16,903 bases of DNA from Deltaproteobacteria bacterium (GCA_019314005.1 JAFDAE010000016.1:1-16903), one strand, 5' to 3'. Numbered from the stretch's first letter, positions 1 through 7,379 are shown. A program made the numbers and translations. The notes: generated from the sequence alone by a model not told the origin.

Positions 1-477
1 CAAAATTTTCGCAAATTTGAGGAGAATAGCAGGCCTATTTGACGAAAACTTGCGGAGATTTGGGCCGTTTCTCACTCTTTTGCAGTAGGATCAGAATTCT
101 CGGACAGCCTCCTAATAAGCGGTCAGCGAAGAAGCCTGAAAGCTATCCGATGATCGCTTACCAACCCATGATTCTTGTTTCTCCATCGGACAAATAACAT
201 AGTCGGCCTGAAAAACGTAAACTCCTACGCCGATATCACGGACGTCATGTCCCCCTGAGTCCCGCCCTCAAAAAAACAAAAGTTGACCGACAAGGTAGAT
301 TCGTGGTAATTTATAAATATTCACGTCGCTTTTCTCCTGCCCGAATCTCTTATGTAATAGCAGATATATTGAGACCTTTGAAAAACGTGACAGTTTTGCA
401 ACGGTCTCATATTGTCATTTCCGCTCCGGCTTTTCTCTAAATGAAACAACAACTTGCCAAAAAAGGAGGATCTGAAA
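1..477. other. Gene-free region upstream of the catalase
   Basis: No convincing gene was found in these 477 bases. A - strand frame open from 270 to 112 (about 51 codons) has no credible start with a ribosome binding site and matches nothing I recognise. The segment at 283-316 holds a possible promoter, and 371-387 contains a short motif repeated in inverted orientation near 4280. The remaining sequence shows nothing identifiable. Confidence 0.6.
283..316 (+). promoter_or_regulatory. Weak candidate sigma70-type promoter for the catalase
   Basis: TTGACC (283-288) matches four or five positions of a -35 box. It is followed after 16 bases by GGTAAT (305-310) and the AT-rich stretch TTATAAATAT. 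The stretch AATTTATAAATATT (308-321) is nearly palindromic and could be part of a peroxide- or iron-responsive operator, but it does not match a PerR or Fur box well. This would leave a leader of about 160 bases. The call is by pattern only. Confidence 0.25.
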
Positions 478-1992
478 ATGAGCGATTCAAAAACCTTGAC
501 CAACAACTTTGGCGCACCGGTTGATGATGACCAAAACAGCGTGAACGCGGGAGATCCCGGTCCTGTTCTGATGCAAGACGTCCACCTGCTTGAAAAGTTG
601 GCCCATTTTGACCGCGAGCGTATACCCGAGCGGGTGGTTCACGCCAAAGGCGCGGGCGCATATGGCTATTTTGAAGTAACCAACGATGTAACCAAGTATA
701 CTAAGGCTAAATTTCTATCTACAATCGGAAAACGTACTGAACTGTTCATCCGTTTTTCCACTGTCGGGGGCGAAAAGGGGTCGGCCGACGCCGAACGCGA
801 TCCCCGCGGATTCGCTATCAAGTTTTATACAGAAGAGGGGAATTACGATCTCGTGGGGAACAATACCCCGGTATTCTTCATCCGGGACCCGCTTAAGTTC
901 GCTGATTTTATACATACACAGAAACGTCACCCGGCAACTAATCTAAAGGACCCGGATATGTTTTGGGACTTTCTCTCTCTTACGCCTGAGTCCATACACC
1001 AAGTAACAATACTCTTTTCCGACCGGGGCACTCCAAGGACCCACCGTAACATGAACGGTTACAGCAGTCACACCTTCAAGTGGTATAATGACAAGGGCGA
1101 GTATTTCTGGGTAAACTATCAGATAGAGACCGAACAGGGCATCCGGAACTTTACCCGCCAAGAGGCCGCCCGAATGAAAAGCGACGACCCCGACCACGCC
1201 ACCCGTGACCTGTACCGGACGATCGATCGGGGCGAATATCCGGCCTGGAAAGTCTACGTCCAAATCATGACTCCGGAACAGGCCGCGGAATATCGCTTCG
1301 ACCCTTTTGATATCACCAAAGTCTGGTTCCATGGCGATTACCCGCTTGTTCCGGTTGGCCGCATTGTTCTTGACCGCAACCCTGAGAACTACTTCGCCGA
1401 GGTGGAGCAGGCCGCCTTCTCACCTTCCAACTTTGTTCCCGGTATTGCCGCATCGCCGGACAAAATGCTCCAAGGACGCCTCTTTAGCTACCAGGACACC
1501 CATCGTCATCGACTGGGGCCGAACTACCACCTGTTGCCGGTGAACTCGGCAAAGGGATGTCCTGTGGAGAACTATCAGCGGGACGGGTTCATGCGCTTTG
1601 ACGAAAACGGAGGGGGCAGTGCCAACTACTACCCAAACAGCCTTGGCGGTCCCGGACCTGATCCTACGGCGGGTGAGCCGCCTTTCGAGGTGTCCGGAAA
1701 AGCCTCGCGCAAGCCTTATACCCATCCCAACGACGATTTCTTTCAAACGGGGGAGCTTTACCGAAGAGTCATGACCGATGAGGATCGGGATCACCTCGTT
1801 GGTAATATTTTGGACCACCTGGGCGGGGCGCAAAAACGGATACAACTGCGCCAGACCGCGCTGTTTTACAAGGCCGACCCGGATTACGGAGGGCGTGTGG
1901 CGCAAGGGCTGGATCTCGATTTGAAAGAGGTTGAGAATCTGGCGGCAATGTCCCCCGAAGACAGGGCTAAAGCAACGGCAAAAGGAAGTTAA
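478..1992 (+). CDS. katA: Monofunctional haem catalase (clade 3 type, small subunit)
   Basis: Catalase dismutates hydrogen peroxide to water and oxygen in the cytoplasm, here presumably as oxygen defence in an anaerobe. The protein is 504 aa, typical of small-subunit catalases. Visible signatures are the distal His55 in RVVHAKG, distal Asn128 in DLVGNNTP, the FFIRDPLKF stretch, [13 protein letters not shown] (189-201) and the proximal haem ligand Tyr338 in [14 protein letters not shown]. The His-Asn and His-Tyr spacings (73 and 283) equal those of bovine catalase (74/147/357). The start at 478 is chosen because AAGGAGGA lies at 463-470; a TTG 24 bases upstream lies before that site. There is no signal peptide. 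The frame is intact, so the enzyme is probably active. The DUF362 gene follows after 49 bp in the same direction and may be co-transcribed. Confidence 0.97.
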   Translation: MSDSKTLTNNFGAPVDDDQNSVNAGDPGPVLMQDVHLLEKLAHFDRERIPERVVHAKGAGAYGYFEVTNDVTKYTKAKFLSTIGKRTELFIRFSTVGGEKGSADAERDPRGFAIKFYTEEGNYDLVGNNTPVFFIRDPLKFADFIHTQKRHPATNLKDPDMFWDFLSLTPESIHQVTILFSDRGTPRTHRNMNGYSSHTFKWYNDKGEYFWVNYQIETEQGIRNFTRQEAARMKSDDPDHATRDLYRTIDRGEYPAWKVYVQIMTPEQAAEYRFDPFDITKVWFHGDYPLVPVGRIVLDRNPENYFAEVEQAAFSPSNFVPGIAASPDKMLQGRLFSYQDTHRHRLGPNYHLLPVNSAKGCPVENYQRDGFMRFDENGGGSANYYPNSLGGPGPDPTAGEPPFEVSGKASRKPYTHPNDDFFQTGELYRRVMTDEDRDHLVGNILDHLGGAQKRIQLRQTALFYKADPDYGGRVAQGLDLDLKEVENLAAMSPEDRAKATAKGS

Positions 1993-2041
1993 GGTCATCT
2001 TGGCCTCAAGACCTTTGCATAACTGATAGGGGAAATCGCTC

Positions 2042-3043
2042 ATGAATAGACGAGAATTCATGATAGCCGCTGCAAGTGGGGCACTATCGGCCATGGCGGG
2101 AATGGTGGGAGACGAATCATCTTTTGCGTCAGAACCCTTGAGGAAGGTCACAGGAGAGAACGCCACAAAGGTCGCCCTTGTAAGAACCCCTGACAGGGCC
2201 TCCGGCATAAAGAGAGCTATAGACCTCCTGGCAATAAACCCTGTGAAAGGGAAGGAGGTCCTCCTTAAACCTAATTTTAACACAGCAGACCCCTTCCCCG
2301 GTTCCACTCACAACGACACCCTGACCAACTTGATAAGCCACCTAAAGCAGATGGGCGCCACAAAGATCACTATCGGAGAGAGGAGCGGTCCTCCTGACAC
2401 ATCTCGTGTTCTCAGAGCAAAAGACATATATGAACTCTGCGAAAAGCTTGACGTGGAGATCATCAACTTTGAGAAACTCCCCCCTGGTGAGTGGACAAGG
2501 GTACGACCCGGGCTGAGTCACTGGAGAGATGGGTTTGATGTGGCCAAACCGGTTCTTGATGCAGAATGTATTGTCACAACTTGTTGCCTAAAGACCCACC
2601 GCTTTGGCGGGGTCTTCACTATGTCCCTCAAGCTCTCTGTTGGCATCACCAATAAGCGCAACATGGCAGAACTCCATGGGTCCCACTTAAACATGAGAAA
2701 GATGATAGCAGAGATCAACCAGGTCTATACACCATCACTGATAGTGCTCGACGGGATCGAGGCATTTGTAGATGGAGGGCCTGCGCACGGTACGAAGAAG
2801 CGCGCCGATGTCATCCTTGCCGGAACCGACAGAGTTGCCATCGATACTGTGGGACTGGCCATCTTGAAGGACCTCGGCAGCAATAGAGCGATCATGGAAA
2901 CGAAGATTTTTGAACAGGAGCAAATCGCAAGGGCCGTTGAACTGGGACTTGGAGTAAAAAACCCTAAGGAAATCAAGATAATGGCTGATGAGGAGGAAGG
3001 TCAAGAGTATGCACGGCGTTTGACGGGCATACTGGAGACATAA
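2042..3043 (+). CDS. DUF362 domain protein with twin-arginine signal
   Basis: A 333-aa protein of the DUF362 family (PF04015), whose biochemical role is not established; some members carry ferredoxin domains but this one does not. The N-terminus has a twin-arginine motif (NRREFM, Arg3-Arg4), a hydrophobic Ala/Gly/Met stretch (7-22) and a possible cleavage site near residue 30, so export by Tat in folded form is likely. Family hallmarks are LLKPNFN (74-80), the Glu-containing IGERSGPPDT (111-120), the block TTCCLKTHRFGG (179-190) followed by SLKLSVG, and GTDRVAIDTV (261-270). The Cys181-Cys182 pair within the conserved block could bind metal, which is inference. AGGGGA lies about 8 bases before the ATG. 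It lies downstream of the catalase in the same direction. No terminator is visible between the two or after this gene. Confidence 0.85.
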   Translation: MNRREFMIAAASGALSAMAGMVGDESSFASEPLRKVTGENATKVALVRTPDRASGIKRAIDLLAINPVKGKEVLLKPNFNTADPFPGSTHNDTLTNLISHLKQMGATKITIGERSGPPDTSRVLRAKDIYELCEKLDVEIINFEKLPPGEWTRVRPGLSHWRDGFDVAKPVLDAECIVTTCCLKTHRFGGVFTMSLKLSVGITNKRNMAELHGSHLNMRKMIAEINQVYTPSLIVLDGIEAFVDGGPAHGTKKRADVILAGTDRVAIDTVGLAILKDLGSNRAIMETKIFEQEQIARAVELGLGVKNPKEIKIMADEEEGQEYARRLTGILET

Positions 3044-3229
3044 CAAGCATCAAGGGCCTGAACTTAACAAGGATAACTATGCATTGATATTGGAGGAGAT
3101 AATTGATGTTCAATACACTCGAATCTTTCTTGTTGTTGTAATGTTGATCGTAGGTACGGACGGCCCCTTTGTTCCCCGCCCCCTGTATGCTCTATGTTGC
3201 TACTAACTTTGGATCATCTCTCAATTAGG
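3044..3229. other. Convergent intergenic region after the DUF362 gene
   Basis: This lies between the ends of the + strand DUF362 gene and the - strand RRM gene. An ATG at 3105 behind GGAGGAG opens only an 11-codon frame. No stem-loop with a T-run was seen, so a terminator for either gene is not evident. Confidence 0.5.
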
Positions 3230-3508
3230 CTAACGTCTTCGAAAACCGCGCCGTTGTCTTCCTTTCGGGGGGCGAATTTCGTTCACTTTCAAAGGGCAGC
3301 CATTGAACTGGTATTCATTCAATGCTTTTTTTGCTTTGTCAGCTTCCGCCCGGCTAGACATTTCCACAAATCCAAAACGTTTTCCTTTTACTATGTTGAC
3401 TTGCTCAACAGCACCGTAACTGGAAAACAATTCCCTCAGCTGCTCGGTTTCTTCGGCAGCAGTTACAGAATGACTAAGATTCCCCACAAAAAGTTTCTTG
3501 TCTTGCAT
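3230..3508 (-). CDS. Small single-RRM RNA-binding protein
   Basis: A 92-aa protein made almost entirely of one RNA recognition motif. RNP2 is KLFVGNL (residues 5-11) and RNP1 is KRFGFVEM (43-50). The central aromatics for RNA stacking are present (Phe7, Phe45, Phe47), while the last RNP1 position is Met instead of Phe/Tyr. A basic Arg-rich tail (RQRRGFRRR) follows, as in cyanobacterial and proteobacterial Rbp proteins. The likely role is binding single-stranded RNA, perhaps as a chaperone; no target is known. The start at 3508 is chosen because AAGGAG lies at 3515-3520, six bases upstream; a longer frame to 3556 would place this site inside the gene. The next gene upstream on the same strand is a cold-shock protein, but a strong terminator separates them. 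Confidence 0.92.
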   Translation of the reverse strand: MQDKKLFVGNLSHSVTAAEETEQLRELFSSYGAVEQVNIVKGKRFGFVEMSSRAEADKAKKALNEYQFNGCPLKVNEIRPPKGRQRRGFRRR

Positions 3509-3666
3509 TTCAAACTCCTTACTCTGGGCCTCTGACCTTTGAATCATTGACCCCATTCTTTAAATACTTCTCCCCGGTGCGGACTTAACAGTCTGGTAAG
3601 CCGGAAAAAATTATTATTGCCTTGAAAAGAAACAACCTCCCATTGCCAAGTGATTCGACCAACAAT

Positions 3667-3688
3667 GAGAGCGTTGCACAACGCTCTC
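3667..3688. repeat. Perfect 22-bp inverted repeat upstream of the RRM gene
   Basis: GAGAGCGTTG and CAACGCTCTC form 10-bp arms around a CA centre. The element lies about 160 bp upstream of the RRM start. It could be an operator for a dimeric regulator or a short hairpin. It is followed on the + strand by five A and has no T-run on either side, so it is a poor terminator. Confidence 0.6.
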
Positions 3689-3781
3689 AAAAATCATTCA
3701 TTACGCAACAGGAGGTTACCCTCAATAAAACAGAATGTATCAGGCACGGGGGATATTGTCAAATTAGGGGTTCCAGAAAAC

Positions 3782-3823
3782 AAAAAGGGTATTCCCTCAT
3801 ACTTCGATGAAATACCCTTTTTT
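3782..3823 (-). terminator. Rho-independent terminator of the cold-shock gene
   Basis: AAAAAGGGTATT (3782-3793) pairs with AATACCCTTTTT (3811-3822) across a 17-base loop. Read on the - strand it begins 17 bases after the cold-shock stop codon and ends in a T-rich run. The A/T flanks on both sides could make it work in both directions. Confidence 0.8.
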
Positions 3824-3839
3824 AACTCAGAATATTGGT

Positions 3840-4040
3840 CTAAACCACAGTGACATTTACTGCGGCAGGACCTTTTTGGCCCTGCTCTATGTCAAAGGTA
3901 ACTCTGTCGCCTTCATCAAGAGACTTGAAACCGCTTGCATTAATTCCTGAATGATGAACAAATACATCCGGGCCCTCTTCTTGCTCAATAAAGCCAAAGC
4001 CTTTGCTGCTATTAAACCATTTTACTGTTCCATTAGCCAT
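3840..4040 (-). CDS. cspA: Cold-shock protein (CspA family)
   Basis: A 66-aa single cold-shock domain protein, the usual length of the family. It begins [10 protein letters not shown] and carries RNP1 as KGFGFI and RNP2 as VFVHH, with the surface aromatics Trp, Phe and His that bind single-stranded RNA or DNA. The role is RNA chaperone or antitermination in the cytoplasm. The start at 4040 is chosen because AAGGAGGG lies eight bases upstream (about 4049-4056); the frame continues upstream to 4139 without a credible start. A candidate promoter at 4169-4197 would give a leader of about 120 bases, in keeping with the long leaders of csp mRNAs. A strong terminator follows the gene, making it a single-gene unit. 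Confidence 0.96.
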   Translation of the reverse strand: MANGTVKWFNSSKGFGFIEQEEGPDVFVHHSGINASGFKSLDEGDRVTFDIEQGQKGPAAVNVTVV

Positions 4041-4168
4041 AGCTGACACCCTCCTTTCAAAAAAGTTCTCATAGTCCCGGATCTCAGGATGCCACTTTGA
4101 CAAATGGGTCTCTCCTTTAGAACGAAACCTGACCCCCAATTAAAAGCGATCCATTAATGATTGTTTGG

Positions 4169-4197
4169 ACAATAACACATTTTTTTAAAAAAAACAA
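4169..4197 (-). promoter_or_regulatory. Candidate extended -10 promoter of the cold-shock gene
   Basis: On the - strand TTGTTT (4192-4197) is followed after exactly 17 bases by TATTGT (4169-4174), preceded by TGT as in extended -10 promoters. The spacer consists largely of T and A runs. Transcription would begin near 4162 and leave a leader of about 120 bases before the ATG. The call is by pattern only. Confidence 0.4.
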
Positions 4198-4237
4198 CTT
4201 AATTATGCACTCCGGTTAGTATTTTCGCCTTCCTTGC

Positions 4238-4263
4238 CTGACGAGCACGAAGTGAAGCGTCAG
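4238..4263. repeat. Hairpin in the csp/CBS divergent region
   Basis: CTGACG (4238-4243) pairs with CGTCAG (4258-4263), and a smaller CAC-GAA-GTG stem lies inside the loop. The element has no T-run and sits just upstream of the TTTTTCAAAGGTCTCA motif. It resembles a dispersed palindromic unit more than a terminator. Confidence 0.4.
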
Positions 4264-4279
4264 CGCTCATAATGTCGCA

Positions 4280-4297
4280 TTTTTCAAAGGTCTCATA
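4280..4297 (+). repeat. Short motif repeated in inverted orientation near 371
   Basis: TTTTTCAAAGGTCTCATAT begins at 4279-4280. Its reverse complement core GAGACCTTTGAAAAA occurs at 371-385, about 100 bp upstream of the catalase start. Both copies lie upstream of + strand genes in otherwise unrelated sequence. The motif could be a dispersed genomic repeat or a shared control site. Confidence 0.4.
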
Positions 4298-4345
4298 TCT
4301 TATTGAAACAAAATATGATATTGTGACTATAGGAAAGGATAAGAA

Positions 4346-5857
4346 ATGCTGAAAAAACGGTTATACGAAATCTTGACCCCGGGTGTGGTCAGTGTTACCC
4401 CCACGACATCTGTTTCTCAGGCAATTCGAATGATGCGGAGCAAAAATATTAGTTGCATCGTGGTTCTCGAAGAGAACAGACCGATTGGGATCTTTACCGA
4501 ACGCAATGCCGTGTGGTTAACCGCTCAGCAAGGGCCGGACTTTGATGACTCCGAAATCCGGGAATTTATGAGTTCGCCCGTTTTAACCGCTAACAAAAAC
4601 ACAGAAGTATACGCAGCCTATAATTTGCTCGCGACTAACAAAATACGCCGTCTGGTCGTTGTCGACGATGAAAACCGGGCCGTTGGTGTGGTGACCCAAT
4701 CGAACCTGATCGACCACCTCGGTTACGAATATTTTATCGAGATCAAGAAAGTTTCCGAAATAATGACCAAAATCTTGTTCACCATACCCAACGACATTAC
4801 CGTGTATCAAGCCCTGACCAAGATGGCACATAAATCCGTAAGCTGCCTGATCATTACGCACGATGACCGTCCCGAAGGCATCTTAACCGAGCGCGACGTG
4901 GCCAAACTGCTGGCCGATGGCGGCGATATCTGGCAGCAAAAAGTCGAAAAGGTCATGAGCTGTCCGGTCCAAACCGCGTCCCCGAATACCCCGATCCATG
5001 AAGCTGCCAAGATCATGAAGCAAAAAAATATCCGCAGAATAGTGGTGGTCGATAGCGAGGGTAAAATCGTTGGGTTGACCACCCAATCCGATATCGTCAA
5101 AGGGCTTGAAGGCAAATATATTGAAACACTCAAGGAGACTATCAGAGAAAAAGACGTCAAAATAGAAAGCACCTCAAGAGATCTGGCTGAAAAGACCGTC
5201 TATCTCGACAATATTCTTCATTCATCTATGGACATAGGCATTGTTGCCACGGACCTTAATCTCCGCATCTCATATTTCAACCCCGGCGCAGAACAAATCC
5301 TGGGGTATTCGGCAGAAGAGGTCATCGGCCTAAATGCAAAGGGAATTCACCTCCAGGAAGGCGTCGGAGTACTCCGATTCGACAAGGTCATTGAAAACAT
5401 CCCTGAAAACAAAGTACACACATTTACCTTTGAACAGGATAAGAAGGACGGCAAACGGTTCATTCACGCAAGGGTCTCGGGAATCTGGGACAAAGAAGAG
5501 AAATTGGTCGGTTTCGTTCTGATGCTTCGCGATATGACCGAGAACAAGCGGGCCGAGGAGGCGCGACTGGAGAGTGAGAAGCGGCTGTATCGAGAACATA
5601 AGCGGATTGAGATGTTGGAGTTCGCAACTGATCTGTCCCTCAAATTGATGGATGAATTGAGAAACCCCCTTGTTGCTGTTGGAGGATTTGCAGCGCGCAT
5701 CTCCAGCGGGGACTGTCCCGAGGACAAGTTAAAGGAGTATGCAGAAATCATCTTCGAAGAATCTAAGAGGATTGATAAGGTATTAGAAGAGGTTGCGACC
5801 CAGTTGAAAACCACTGCCGAGAAAGTACATAAAGACGAATCGGAAGAACCGGGGTAG
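4346..5857 (+). CDS. Four CBS domains, PAS domain and degenerate HisKA helices
   Basis: A 503-aa cytoplasmic protein without membrane segments. Four CBS repeats lie at about 12-58, 76-123, 140-187 and 207-253; three carry the GI/V.TER or GV/GLTTQSD signature ending typical of adenosyl-ligand sites (GIFTER, GVVTQSN, GILTERD, GLTTQSD). A linker helix (258-285) leads to a PAS domain at about 287-398 (GIVATDLNLRISYFNPGAE...LGYSAEEVIG, then RDMTENKRAEE). Helices resembling a HisKA dimerisation domain follow (421-486). The H-box reads MDELRNPLVAVGG, with Asp436 where the phospho-accepting His of a typical HELRNPL box stands, and the protein ends about 60 residues later with no HATPase domain. It therefore cannot be a conventional kinase. 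An energy- or redox-sensing dimer acting through a partner is plausible, but that is inference. GGAAAGGAT precedes the ATG. Confidence 0.9.
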   Translation: MLKKRLYEILTPGVVSVTPTTSVSQAIRMMRSKNISCIVVLEENRPIGIFTERNAVWLTAQQGPDFDDSEIREFMSSPVLTANKNTEVYAAYNLLATNKIRRLVVVDDENRAVGVVTQSNLIDHLGYEYFIEIKKVSEIMTKILFTIPNDITVYQALTKMAHKSVSCLIITHDDRPEGILTERDVAKLLADGGDIWQQKVEKVMSCPVQTASPNTPIHEAAKIMKQKNIRRIVVVDSEGKIVGLTTQSDIVKGLEGKYIETLKETIREKDVKIESTSRDLAEKTVYLDNILHSSMDIGIVATDLNLRISYFNPGAEQILGYSAEEVIGLNAKGIHLQEGVGVLRFDKVIENIPENKVHTFTFEQDKKDGKRFIHARVSGIWDKEEKLVGFVLMLRDMTENKRAEEARLESEKRLYREHKRIEMLEFATDLSLKLMDELRNPLVAVGGFAARISSGDCPEDKLKEYAEIIFEESKRIDKVLEEVATQLKTTAEKVHKDESEEPG

Positions 5858-5876
5858 GCAATTCTTAACGGCAGGG

Positions 5877-5909
5877 CCATGATCACTCCAGATCATGATC
5901 TGATCATGG
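5877..5909. repeat. Hairpin between convergent CBS and cupin genes
   Basis: CCATGATCA (5877-5885) pairs perfectly with TGATCATGG (5901-5909). It overlaps the last codons of the cupin gene. No T-run follows on either strand, so a terminator role is uncertain. Confidence 0.45.
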
Positions 5910-6210
5910 TAAGCATCATTTTAAATTTCTTAACAGCTTTTAGAGAATGCGGTTCATTAACCGGCAATATAATCATTTCACCCTTTTTCAAAACATACGG
6001 GTTTCCTGAAATCAGAATTTCTACTTCGCCATCCAACACGCAAACCAAAGCATCAAATGGTGCAGTATGTTCACTTAATCCCTGCCCTTGATCGAAAGCA
6101 AATAATGTTACAGTACCAGTCTCCTTTTTGATTAAAGTTTTACTTACAACTGAGCCATCTTGATAGTTCACTAAATCAGTTAATGAACTTATTTTCGGTT
6201 CGGAACTCAT
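5893..6210 (-). CDS. Small single-domain cupin protein
   Basis: A 105-aa protein with one conserved beta-barrel cupin domain over roughly residues 30-103. The recognisable stretches are GLSEHTAPFDALVCVLDGEVEI (motif 1, His48, lacking the second His and the usual Glu) and LKKGEMIILPVNEPHSLKA (motif 2, His88). Two His remain as possible metal ligands. Such small cupins are common in anaerobes and often have no known substrate; binding of a small molecule or metal is inference. A strong AAGGAGG site precedes the ATG at 6210. It converges with the CBS/PAS gene. The next gene upstream on the same strand encodes a SemiSWEET transporter 50 bp away, so the two could be co-transcribed, although a hairpin lies between them. 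Confidence 0.85.
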   Translation of the reverse strand: MSSEPKISSLTDLVNYQDGSVVSKTLIKKETGTVTLFAFDQGQGLSEHTAPFDALVCVLDGEVEILISGNPYVLKKGEMIILPVNEPHSLKAVKKFKMMLTMIRS

Positions 6211-6260
6211 TTCATCCTCCTTTGAATCACAATTTGCCTATTGGTTAAATGCATAACGCT

Positions 6261-6557
6261 TTAAGTCAGCCGCCCGTCTTTTTGGGTCGGCTGCACTGAC
6301 TTTTTAGGCTTTGTCTTATATCTTACAACCATCATCAAGATAGCAGAATCCAAAACAAGACATACACTATTTGTAATTATTAAACTGATACTATCTATCA
6401 TTATTCCGTAGTAAAGCCACCACATAATTCCGTGAATTACAATAACCCACAATGTTATAGAGATGTCATCGCTTGTTTTACGTCTCCACATCCGATAACC
6501 TTGTGGTAATCCACTCAATGCCATTGACACTCCTACGACTGTCATCCATAATTCCAT
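6261..6557 (-). CDS. SemiSWEET (PQ-loop, MtN3-type) half-transporter
   Basis: A 98-aa membrane protein with three predicted helices at about 2-22, 33-53 and 56-78, the size and layout of bacterial SemiSWEETs, which dimerise to carry sugars by facilitated diffusion. The PQ motif is SGLPQGYRMWRRKTSDDIS (15-33), with the conserved Pro18-Gln19 followed by the basic loop and KTSDDIS. Helix 3 carries the Asn in ITNSVCL where family members place a substrate-contacting Asn. The tail (81-98) is hydrophilic and Lys-rich. The start at 6557 is chosen because AGGA lies seven bases upstream and because residues encoded further upstream (to 6683) do not resemble the family. Substrate cannot be told from sequence. 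Part of a stem-loop covers the 3' end of the gene. Confidence 0.88.
   Translation of the reverse strand: MELWMTVVGVSMALSGLPQGYRMWRRKTSDDISITLWVIVIHGIMWWLYYGIMIDSISLIITNSVCLVLDSAILMMVVRYKTKPKKSVQPTQKDGRLT
6264..6305 (+). terminator. Stem-loop with T-run at the 3' end of the SemiSWEET gene
   Basis: CAGCCG (6267-6272) pairs with CGGCTG (6288-6293), CCC with GGG inside, and AGTCAG/CTGACT extends the stem outside. A run of five T (6301-6305) follows on the + strand. A + strand terminator is odd here because no + strand gene precedes it closely; on the - strand, where the SemiSWEET gene ends, the T-run is missing. Confidence 0.45.
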
Positions 6558-6698
6558 TTTAATTCCTATAAGCCTAACGAATTGTATTAAGCAGAAAAAA
6601 GGGAGATAAGGGGGCAGGTCTACGTTTGACTCATATGTCCAGGGTCCTATGGGGAACAGCCATGCTTTTATGCAATTCGTCATTCAGCCAGACTTTCA

Positions 6699-7145
6699 TC
6701 ACTCTTCCCCAAGCGCTTCTAAATCAGCGAGGTCCCTCTTCCTTCCTGTGGCGCGCTTGTTCAAAACGAATTGTTCACGCCCGATGTAGTGAACAGCAAT
6801 ATCGCCGTATTTACCTTCTGCCCTGCCTGAAAACGCCTCTTCCCACGAGACACCTGTGAGAGATGTTATAATATCTACGCGGACCGGGGGAACGCCAAGT
6901 TGAACAACCTTGTCCGGACTCTCAAAATCCCCTGTGGCCAGGCCGACAGATTTGAAGCCAAACTCGTCAAGGGCGTCCAGGATGCGCCGGGCGTTTTCGG
7001 GATCAGGCTTGACGAAAACATCAAGATCGCCGGTGAAGCGCGGCACCCCGTGAAAGGCGAGCGCATAGCCGCCCACGATTATATACTCAACTTTATGTGC
7101 GTTTAATAACGCGAGCAGATCTTTGAAGTCTGGCTGAACTTCCAT
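6699..7145 (-). CDS. Nucleotidyltransferase-fold protein (DUF6036/MNT-like)
   Basis: A 148-aa protein with the minimal nucleotidyltransferase fold seen in MNT, AbiEii and DUF6036 proteins. Visible active-site elements are GGYALAFHG (25-33), GDLDVFV (39-45) with Asp40 and Asp42, and the third acidic residue Asp91 in VRVDIITS. The end RATGRKRDLADLEAL (131-145) is typical of the family, with Lys and Arg residues that may contact a nucleotide. Members of this fold act as antitoxins, toxins or aminoglycoside transferases; which applies here is open. The start codon lies inside the upstream 60-aa gene in another frame (53-bp overlap), so translation is probably coupled; AAGG lies seven bases upstream. 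The metF gene ends 105 bp beyond that small gene. Confidence 0.88.
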   Translation of the reverse strand: MEVQPDFKDLLALLNAHKVEYIIVGGYALAFHGVPRFTGDLDVFVKPDPENARRILDALDEFGFKSVGLATGDFESPDKVVQLGVPPVRVDIITSLTGVSWEEAFSGRAEGKYGDIAVHYIGREQFVLNKRATGRKRDLADLEALGEE

Positions 7146-7275
7146 AATGTTGCCTTCGCAAATAATCTACGGTCGCCACCCGTTCCTCGGGCGTTTTGCT
7201 CAGCCAGTAGGCCAAGTCATGCTTCTTGAGGGAAGGATCTCGCAAACTGTGTTTAGTCACAACTTTCTGTATCAT
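7093..7275 (-). CDS. Small 60-aa partner protein overlapping the nucleotidyltransferase gene
   Basis: A 60-aa basic protein with the pattern HDLAYWLSKTPEERVATVDYL (19-39), then RRQHYGSSARLQRSARVIKR. Short proteins with YWLS.TPEER...LRRQ and a C-terminal LQR.ARV(I/V).R motif are, from what I recall, regularly encoded directly ahead of DUF6036 nucleotidyltransferases. The coding sequence continues 53 bp into that gene in a different frame, and both reading frames give family-like residues there, which supports both as real. The ribosome binding site is weak (AAAG before ATATG). A DNA-binding or antitoxin-like role would fit a two-gene module but is not shown by sequence. Confidence 0.75.
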   Translation of the reverse strand: MIQKVVTKHSLRDPSLKKHDLAYWLSKTPEERVATVDYLRRQHYGSSARLQRSARVIKRT

Positions 7276-7379
7276 ATCTTTAGCTCATCTTGCCGTTGGG
7301 CAAACTTAAGGTAATAATGACACAAAGAAAGTATGATATCAATAAGTTTTGGAAATAGCAGTTTTGCAGGAGTCTCTTA

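Noticed and set aside
1..70. Possible insertion-sequence end at the left edge
   Set aside because: AT-rich words such as AAAATTTTCGCAAATTT look repeat-like, but no matching second end or transposase is visible.
112..270. - strand frame of about 51 codons near the left edge, with a protein-like end (VYVFQADYVICP)
   Set aside because: No start codon with a ribosome binding site and no family I can name; it could be a gene remnant but the evidence is too thin.
1420..2307. 295-aa - strand frame opposite the catalase and DUF362 genes
   Set aside because: It is antisense to two well-supported genes, spans their boundary and shows no recognisable domain.
3050..3205. + strand frame with a hydrophobic stretch (RIFLVVVMLIVG) after the DUF362 gene
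   Set aside because: No properly placed start codon; the ATG at 3105 behind GGAGGAG is in another frame and ends after 11 codons.
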